Assembly: GCF_030272615.1 (NCBI RefSeq) | Contig: NC_081411.1 | Span: 825,898,397-825,962,396, forward strand | Length of the DNA: 64,000 bases | Reading direction: 5' to 3' | Source: Cryptomeria japonica | Taxonomy: Eukaryota > Streptophyta > Pinopsida > Cupressales > Cupressaceae | Shown here: positions 57,566 through 64,000 of the stretch, piece after piece | Numbering within the stretch: position 1 is the first letter of the stretch | Layout: each line of letters begins with the position of its first letter | Translations under genes and position numbers: made by a program | The notes under the pieces: model-generated | The model's input: the letters and a program-made list of their open reading frames with translations, nothing else | The model's database searches: none | What the model was told of the DNA's origin: nothing

Positions 57566-59507
57566 ATTATTTTTCTTATTCGTATTATTATTTGTATTAC
57601 TATATTTGTATGCATATTCATATTATTATTTTTCTTATTTATAAATGAGATTATGCAGTGGTTGCCATGTGGTGCATATGACATTTACTTAATTTCAGTT
57701 AGGTAGTGGTTATGCTTGGTTTTGTCAGCTAGGGTTGTCGCCACACTAATGGTAGTAGGCTAAGGGTTTTCTGCGTCCTTATAAGTTCCGCCAATTCATA
57801 GGGATCTCGTACTGTATCATTCTCCTTGTGTTATGCTGTGATGTAATTAGTATGGTCGGCCTTTCCATTGGCTTATTGCTCTTAATGTATTAGGGAGTTT
57901 GTACCTCAAACTTCAAAGTGTCATGACTCATGATTATAACACATCCACTCATCATTTGCCATGGTAACTCTCCTGTAAATATATTGTGGCTTCTCATATT
58001 TTGAAGATGCGAAATAACTTATTGTCAAGGTTAGGGAAACATCAGAGAGAATCTGTCACTAGTTCCCAACACTGTGCTCATGCTGGTGTCTAATGAGATG
58101 AATGTGTATAGCATTTTGTAACAATGCAATAACTGAATCATTAGCTAAAATAAGTGAAGCGTGTGGCTAATTGAGGTAAGGCTTTAAAATGCTCGACTGA
58201 AGTGGTGGAAGTATCACCTATTCTTACAAACAAGATGAAAATCCAACTAGAAGATATGCTCAAACTGAAACACCCACTAGAATTTCTTTTAAACATTTTA
58301 AGATAGATATGTACATGTACAATAGTACAGAGCATCATAGTGATTGTTAGATAGTCTTCAAATAAAGGCGCACACTGATAAATCTGTATGGTATACTTAA
58401 AGATTGTGTTCCTTACTATAAATAATAAGAGTTACATTTGCTCAAAAAATTTAATATACAGATAAAAGATAGAAGGTGAAACTGTAAACAAGAAACATAA
58501 AATACAAGATGAAAAAAATGAACTAACATTTACTATTGACAAAAGACTCGCTCACCTGCTTGTAAAGAAGTGAAAGAAAATGGTCAAAGAATTTATTACA
58601 AGGAATGATGGAATTGCATTAAAATGTATAGAAACTGGACAACCAAAAATATTGTTAACTCTATACCATTACAGTGTTTGCCTAGAAATGGTAAAAATGT
58701 ATTACACTTTTTGGAAGCTTTGATTGTCGTGCAGATATATGACTGCATTATCTTCACTCAAACGAAGATACGAGTCCTGAAAGAATTAGTGTCCAGATCC
58801 TTAGCATGACATAAAATTATTTTCCTGGCAGTCCAAATGCTAATCAAACATGTGTCATCAAGCTGTAATTTATTTTATATTATTTGCCTATAAAATTTAA
58901 ATAAAATGTAGTACACTATCTTGTACGCTATCTGTGAATTGTTTGGGAATTTTGGAAATTTTTGCAAATATACAAGTACATTATCTTTACTGGATGAAGA
59001 TATGGATCTTGAAACAATTGTAGTGTCCAGATCCTAGCATGACTAAATTTTTTTCCCATCTAGACTCCAAATGCTACAAACGTATATGTGTTGTCTTTTC
59101 ATGAAAAAAATGCAATAGTAATGACTTAATTTGTTACTTAATGAACTAGCTGTTAAAATCCCCTATGTTGCTTTTCAAACCTAGTTGTTCTATATGGGGT
59201 ACTACCAGGTGATTTGAAAGAATAGTGATATGCAATGCACATTATCTGAAATATATCCCTTTTTTATTTCTTGTATTACTTGTGCACGTCTTACATATAG
59301 CCGATTCTCAAATTTTGCTTTGGTTGCACCATGCTTGTGAAGTTCAGAAGAAATCAACTGGCAACTTCCCATTGGCTAAAATATCAATGTTTGTTTATTT
59401 GTAGTGCATGTAGTGTGTGCTAGGTGGCGATAATTAATAAAATACATTTTATTGTTCATGGATTGATCTGACTTTTTAAGTGCATTCATTTGTTACTGTT
59501 TTCACAG
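57566..59507 (+). repeat. 3' part of the giant intron with a 235-bp-spaced duplication
   Basis: No gene is recognised. Segments 58735-58850 and 58965-59090 are similar, sharing 'attatctt.act', 'gaagata', 'agtgtccagatcc', 'agcatgac' and 'ccaaatgcta'. The intron closes with a pyrimidine-rich 'tgttactgttttcacag'. Confidence 0.55.
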
Positions 59508-59798
59508 GCTTCTCATTCACAGTTTCAACAAGGCAAACCTAGTTCACATGAGGCGCCTGCCCCACCTAACAATATTCTATTCATCCAGAATCTGCCATAT
59601 GAGACAACCACTATGATGCTACAGATGTTGTTCCAGCAGTACCCTGGTTTCAAGGAAGTCCGTATGATTGAGGCAAAACCTGGCATTGCCTTTGTGGAGT
59701 ATGGAGATGAAATGCAATCTTCTGTAGCAATGCAATCTCTTCAAGGCTTTAAAATCACTCCCCAAAACCCAATGCTTATCAGTTATGCCAAGAAGTAG
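59508..59798 (+). CDS. U2 snRNP B''/U1A-like protein, C-terminal RRM exon
   Basis: The terminal coding exon (96 codons plus TAG) begins after 'ttttcacag' on a codon boundary. Residues 1-20 are a polar, Pro-rich linker. Residues 21-96 form an RRM: RNP2 ILFIQN at 23-28, [19 protein letters not shown] after it, RNP1 KPGIAFVEY at 57-65, and the end [16 protein letters not shown]. The ITPQNPM(L/V)IS ending is closer to plant U2B'' than to U1A, which usually lacks the TP. U2B'' binds stem-loop IV of U2 snRNA with U2A' in the spliceosomal U2 snRNP; the role of the C-terminal RRM is less clear. The frame is intact. The gene extends upstream through a 35.6-kb intron to the 23813 exon. Confidence 0.93.
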   Translation, partial: ASHSQFQQGKPSSHEAPAPPNNILFIQNLPYETTTMMLQMLFQQYPGFKEVRMIEAKPGIAFVEYGDEMQSSVAMQSLQGFKITPQNPMLISYAKK

Positions 59799-60260
59799 TT
59801 CTTTCATAAATAACCAGAAATCCTGAACAGATTATTTTAACTGTCACAGAAAATTGAAAATCCCATAATGTTAGACTGTCCCATCTAGTCTTTGAAAAGG
59901 GTGTGCAATTTTTCATACAGCTATCTTGAAAACAGGTGGCACACCCTGCATTGAAAATAGGCAGATGCAGATATGTGAATCTGTTCATAGATGGATTTAA
60001 CTTCTCCCTATATCTGTTTTTAGAATGGTTATTTTGTAAAGAATGATGACCATATGAGCTGGTTGAGTAAAATTGTCCTATAGCGTTGGCAATTTTTGTT
60101 TTGTTTTAGGTGTCCTGTTTTGATGTTAGTACAACATGCCAGAAATAAGAAGGTAAAATGATTTGAGAACAAAGAGTAGCTCATATTTGGGACATGTGAT
60201 TGCGCTAGGGTGGTGATTAGTGCTTGCAGTGCTAACTGTATTTTTAATTTTTTTTAACAG
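59799..60260 (+). other. Probable 3' UTR and downstream flank
   Basis: This is noncoding sequence after the TAG stop at 59796-59798. T-rich runs (60092-60115, 60240-60258) and A/T-rich signals are present, but no single polyadenylation site can be chosen. Confidence 0.4.
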
Positions 60261-60535
60261 CTTACCAATGCTTTCCGTGTTCTTTTTGTAAAATGTATTG
60301 TGTTTTCATTAGAATGATTAGTTAAAATGCGGGTTAACTACTGCATTCAACTAAGAAATGTCTGTTAGATAAACACATTTCAAGATTCCGATTCTTAAGT
60401 TTTTAAAAAGATCTTACCAATGCTTTCTGTGTTCTTTTTGTAAAATGTATTGTGTTTTCGTTAGAATGATTACTTAAAATGCGGGTTAATTACTGCATTC
60501 AACTGAGAAATGTCTGTTAGATAAACACATTTCTC
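60261..60535. repeat. 153-bp-spaced tandem duplication after the snRNP gene
   Basis: Copies at about 60261-60382 and 60414-60533 share 'cttaccaatgctttc(c/t)gtgttc', 'gtaaaatgtattgtgttttc', 'aaaatgcgggttaa' and 'ctgttagataaacacatttc', with only a few substitutions. Confidence 0.9.
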
Positions 60536-61269
60536 AATTCCTGCAACAATTTATTTGATAACTCTGTGTCTACCCTGTTTATGCCCTTATTTTTGGATGC
60601 ATTTCCCAACTTTCATGCATTTAAGAAGCAATAAATTGCTACTCCACCTCTAATACATTTAATTTTTTAAAAATTAGCTGAATCTCATGAAATCAACAAA
60701 ATTAATTTACCATGTACCACCATATATAGCTATGAAGATACGTCCATGTTTTCTACACAAATGCCATTAAATTCACTTTATTTTGGTTAGATGTTTCATT
60801 TTGCAAATCAATAACATTGACTCCAAGGAACAAGTCCCCATGATCATTCAAATGTTGTGGTGCTTACACACATGGATGCACACAGAAAAACAAAATAATC
60901 AAACATATAGCCTAAAAGATAAGTGCATATGACTATACGCTCCCTCCATGGATATTGTTAACTTCACTCTATTTCATTGATGAATTTTTTTACGTAGTCA
61001 AACCCAAAAATATTACCAAGCTTATATTATGGACTCTTAAAATTTCATGATTTTATTAGAGAATAAGTGTTAGTATGATATATGTTTATTGTTTGTTGTA
61101 CTTAATTAATGTACATCTTAATATAACTAAATAAGGTTTTGATTAGATAAGCACGAAAAAGGGCTTAGACTTGTTATAGTTAAATCAGCCTTAAAGGCAA
61201 ACATGACGAATCTTACAAACAGTGAGATTGAGTGAACCACTCAGACAAAAAAACTTTTGACATGAGCAA
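60536..61269. other. Intergenic, no recognised gene
   Basis: AT-rich sequence without coding motifs or clear element ends. Confidence 0.4.
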
Positions 61270-62770
61270 AAAATTGGTAGCAAACAAGGGTCCCAACTTC
61301 TCTTTCTTAACACAAGAAAGCATATGGGGAGCGATAGAAGGACCTTTCCTCATATGAACTATAGTTCAAGTAATGCTATTAACCATGATCCCACTACAAG
61401 GGGAAACACAAGGAGACTCTCCTACTAGGGGACCAACAAGAAGGGAAGTAATTGAATGACAAGGTGATAGGCAAGTATCGACCTTGCTAGAAGATGAAAG
61501 CTGAGAGGAGACCATTGATTCTAGACGAATCTTGGGAGGAGTCATCATCAAGAGAGATTGGATCCTCAATTGTCAGATAATCATCATTAGCTTTCTTCCA
61601 CCTAGTATAAATTCTTTTTAGTGTAAAAGAGAATAATTCGAAGCCAAATGTTGGAAAGTAAAACATTGACAACATCCCCAACTATTGCATCCAAGGCCTA
61701 TCCTCAACCATCTAGACCACATCCCCTTGAAGAGGCTTGGAGATGTTGATATACACCAAAATGCGAGCGAAGGTAGAATGCCCCATATGCGAATTCAATC
61801 ATCAACCTTAAAAAATGACTAATAGAATTGTCGATGGCCTCAAAATAGGGATCTTGCGAAAATTGAAGGGGAAGGTTTGGTAGTCTAACCCACACCAAAT
61901 GCATATTGAGTGGTTCAATAAGAGGATTAAAGGAAGCAAACTAAGGTTTGATCGAGAGAGAGTGCTCCCCCAAGCCCATAGTTGACCTAGAATCAAGTTG
62001 TGGTCCTTTGAAGAGGAAAAATAAGCAATGAAGCCTTTAGCATAGAAAAGAGTTCTATCTTACTAGCCATGAGGGGCTTCAAAGAATCTTGAACATAGTT
62101 GTGTAAATTGAGAGGAGAGCCAATAGTTGAAAAAACAGTACACTAGACCTCTATGTTGGTAGAAGTCCACGTTTTCAACCACATCCTTATTGCAAACTAC
62201 TATTGAGATGGTTTGGTACAAGAAAGGGGGTGAGACATACGTAGAGGATGAGTAGAAGCCCAATCTAGCAATTGAAGAATAGCTAATCCCCACAAAATCA
62301 CAAGGAGGGATAGTGTTGATGTCAGGAACAACCTCTACAACCAGCGAAGGAGACCTTGGCCAGCCAAGAGTGGCATCAAAAATAGAGGAAGGCAAATGGG
62401 AAACTTCCAAGATCCCAGGTAAGACCTAATGGACCAACAATTGGATACAATAGAGGTGAGAGAAGCCCAATCGTGCAACAATCTCTACATCAGGTGGTAG
62501 AGGTGGGATAAGCTTGTTTGAATCTAAAGACCTTGGCTAACTAGTTGCAATGCTAAGTTGAGAGGAAGATGCTAGGGCATGATAAACCATAGAGACCTAG
62601 ATTGAGATAGCAAAAACCCATTTGACCCAGATCCAAGAAGTGATAGCATGGGCAACATACCATTTGCAAGCTTCTCTGCATTTAGACATGGTAGAAGCGG
62701 GGTATCCTCGTTTGAATCTCATGTTGGAGGTAGCAAGGGTGTGAGTGGGAGTGACGACACTGTTTATATG
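61270..62770 (-). pseudogene. Decayed LINE ORF1 (DUF4283-like)
   Basis: Minus-strand pieces in several frames match the plant LINE ORF1 pattern. 62063-62410 is an N-terminal stretch ending FFEAPHG. 61704-61904 has HLVWVRLPNLPLQFSQDPYF followed by EAIDNSISHFLR, the hallmark 'VWVRLPNLPL...IGN.LG.F' motif. In another frame near 61730-61790 an 'ARILVYINIS' equivalent can be read. 61487-61681 has RWKKANDDYLTIED, a piece typical of the region after the zinc knuckle. Stops and frameshifts are frequent. ORF2 (endonuclease/RT) is not in the window. Known function of ORF1: RNA binding for L1-type retrotransposition. Confidence 0.72.
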
Positions 62771-64000
62771 TGCTAAGTAGAATTTTAATAACTAAGTAAA
62801 TAAGGTTAATAGTTAAATAAATAAATAATAAGTATTAGTTTAGAAATAATTATTATTAGCATATAATTAGTTGTGTTGGTGTAAAAAGTGTTGTATCTAG
62901 TCATGTCTAAAGTTTACATTTATCACCAAGTTTATTTAATGACCATTTTAGGAACATTCCTACTATAAATGGAGTTCCCACCTTTGGTGGATTTATCACA
63001 CTATCATTTATCCACCTCATATGGACGATTTATTATCATTTGCATAAGATTATACCACTTGTCAACATCTTATCTTCATTTCACCTTGCCTTTATATGCA
63101 AGGTCTATTGTGTGGCGTACACTTTTTGGGAGACAGGAGCTTTGTTTGATACGCAGGCATCGGTTCACTTCTTCACTCTTCATCGCCAGGATTTGACAAT
63201 TTTATAGTCTTGGAGCTACGTCTACTGTTTAGTAGCGTACCATATTTTGACAACGGCTTGAGGTTTTAAGTGGGCCTCATATCTCTGTTGAAAATAATTT
63301 TTCCGCAGCTCGCTTAGTTGTCAGGCCCAAATTCAATGGTTATCGGCCCACTATATTGACGTCGTCCTTTGTATTGTACTCCGATTTGGCAGTTTATTAG
63401 ATTCGTGGTAAGTTGACTTGTGTGCAGATCAACAGTTTGTATGGTGTCAGGGTTTCTTGTTTGGTGCTATCTCTACCTGCTAGTATTTCATCTGTTCGCT
63501 TGTACTTGGCTTCATATTATTCGTTTGTGGGGGGAATTTGCAAACGATCGGGTGAGCCTTGGTTGAGTTGGTTTTTCATAGTTATTGCTGGCTCATTCCA
63601 CAACATATTTTTGCCTTTTTTGGCTGGCTCGTGAGCTGTGTGATTGGTGGCCTCACATTTATCAAAAGCCTGTGTTGTATGGTGAGCATTAACTCAGTAA
63701 GGTCGTGCATTTGTTCTCCACCAACGAGTTGGGGCTTTACATTTTTGGGCGCAAGTCTTTGTCGTTCATTTCTTTTGCATGGAGGTCATATTTCTAATCT
63801 GATCAAGCCGTTTTGCATTTGTGGCAATTGTAGGTCTTACTTTTTGGTCCAGTGTGTTTATATGGTCGAGGGTTTCAGCCTATTGGTATTGGTTGGCTCT
63901 CTCTTTGCCGTGCAATGCGTGGTATATTTTGGTCTTAGACTTTGGCCAGTTTTCTATCGAGTAGGCTACAGGTTTATTTTTTGAGGTCCTTTATCTGTCC
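62771..64000. other. Unassigned sequence with a TATA-like promoter
   Basis: An AT-rich stretch (62790-62880) leads to 'actataaatggagttcccacc' near 62960, which looks like a TATA box, and then to transcribed-looking, T-rich sequence. The layout suggests an LTR or a gene start, but no termini, PBS or coding motif could be confirmed. A 141-codon frame at 63559-63984 is rich in hydrophobic residues without a recognised motif. Confidence 0.3.

Larger units (their letters stand above)
23887..59507 (+). other. Giant 35.6-kb intron of the snRNP gene
   Basis: The donor GTAAGT is at 23887 and the acceptor 'tgttactgttttcacag' ends at 59507. Both neighbouring exons are phase 0 at this junction. More than two thirds of the intron is identifiable mobile DNA: elements 27702-31331, 34696-40293, 40691 to about 47100 and 47732-57224 (with 50329-57090 inside), plus hAT, Gypsy and NLR debris. 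Sense and antisense insertions both occur. Very long TE-filled introns are well known in conifers. An unseen small exon within this interval cannot be excluded. Confidence 0.75.

Noticed and set aside
63559-63984. 141-codon membrane-like protein
   Set aside because: T-rich DNA gives hydrophobic residues by default; no start context, motif or family likeness.

Overview
The window is nuclear DNA of a seed plant, most likely a conifer or other gymnosperm. The evidence is very low gene density, nested LTR-type elements of several ages, plant Copia, Gypsy, LINE, hAT and NLR relics, and one cellular gene with an enormous intron. The species cannot be named from the sequence. The only convincing cellular gene lies on the + strand. 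It has a 74-nt exon at 23813-23886 and a terminal exon at 59508-59798 that encodes the C-terminal RRM of a U2 snRNP B''/U1A family protein. Splice sites and phase agree, which implies a 35.6-kb intron. The N-terminal RRM was not found in the window, so the gene probably starts upstream of position 1. Layout. 1-330 is the end of a large element running off the left edge. 1950-5150 is a decayed Copia LTR plus pol on the minus strand, containing a 305-bp hAT-like MITE (4646-4950). 5151-7360 is noncoding and includes a palindrome array. 7361-22049 is a gag-only Copia element (two LTRs, PBS, broken gag) into which an 'outer' element (8211-19734, TSD GGCCG) inserted; an 'inner' element (11584-15997, TSD GGTAT) then inserted into the ORF of the outer one. 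22050-59507 is upstream sequence, the short exon and the giant intron. The intron contains a 432-bp tandem duplication, element 27702-31331 (TSD GATAC), a 704-bp hAT-like element, Gypsy integrase debris, an NLR fragment cut by element 34696-40293, element 40691 to about 47100, and element 47732-57224 (TSD TTACC) with element 50329-57090 nested in it. After the last exon come a local duplication (60261-60535), a decayed LINE ORF1 (61270-62400, minus) and about 1.2 kb of unassigned sequence. Central observation. Seven units plus one fragment belong to one family that I cannot match to a described class. Each begins TGTTGTGAC and ends GTCAACA, or a variant, and most have 5-bp target duplications. 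No terminal direct repeats or pol genes were seen. In element orientation each unit has a conserved 5' stem-loop, a leader with its own array of imperfect palindromes, a splice-acceptor-like sequence, then in four copies a roughly 1,070-residue orphan protein ORF. Next come, in most copies, a double telo-box (AAACCCTAATTAGGGTTT or a degenerate form) and a TATA box 780-870 bp before the 3' end. They read either as giant solo LTRs with a gene inside U3, or as complete non-autonomous elements of a new kind. Their cut-and-paste-like boundaries were checked through TSDs and, in two cases, through a reading frame (the element ORF and the NLR) that continues across the insertion.
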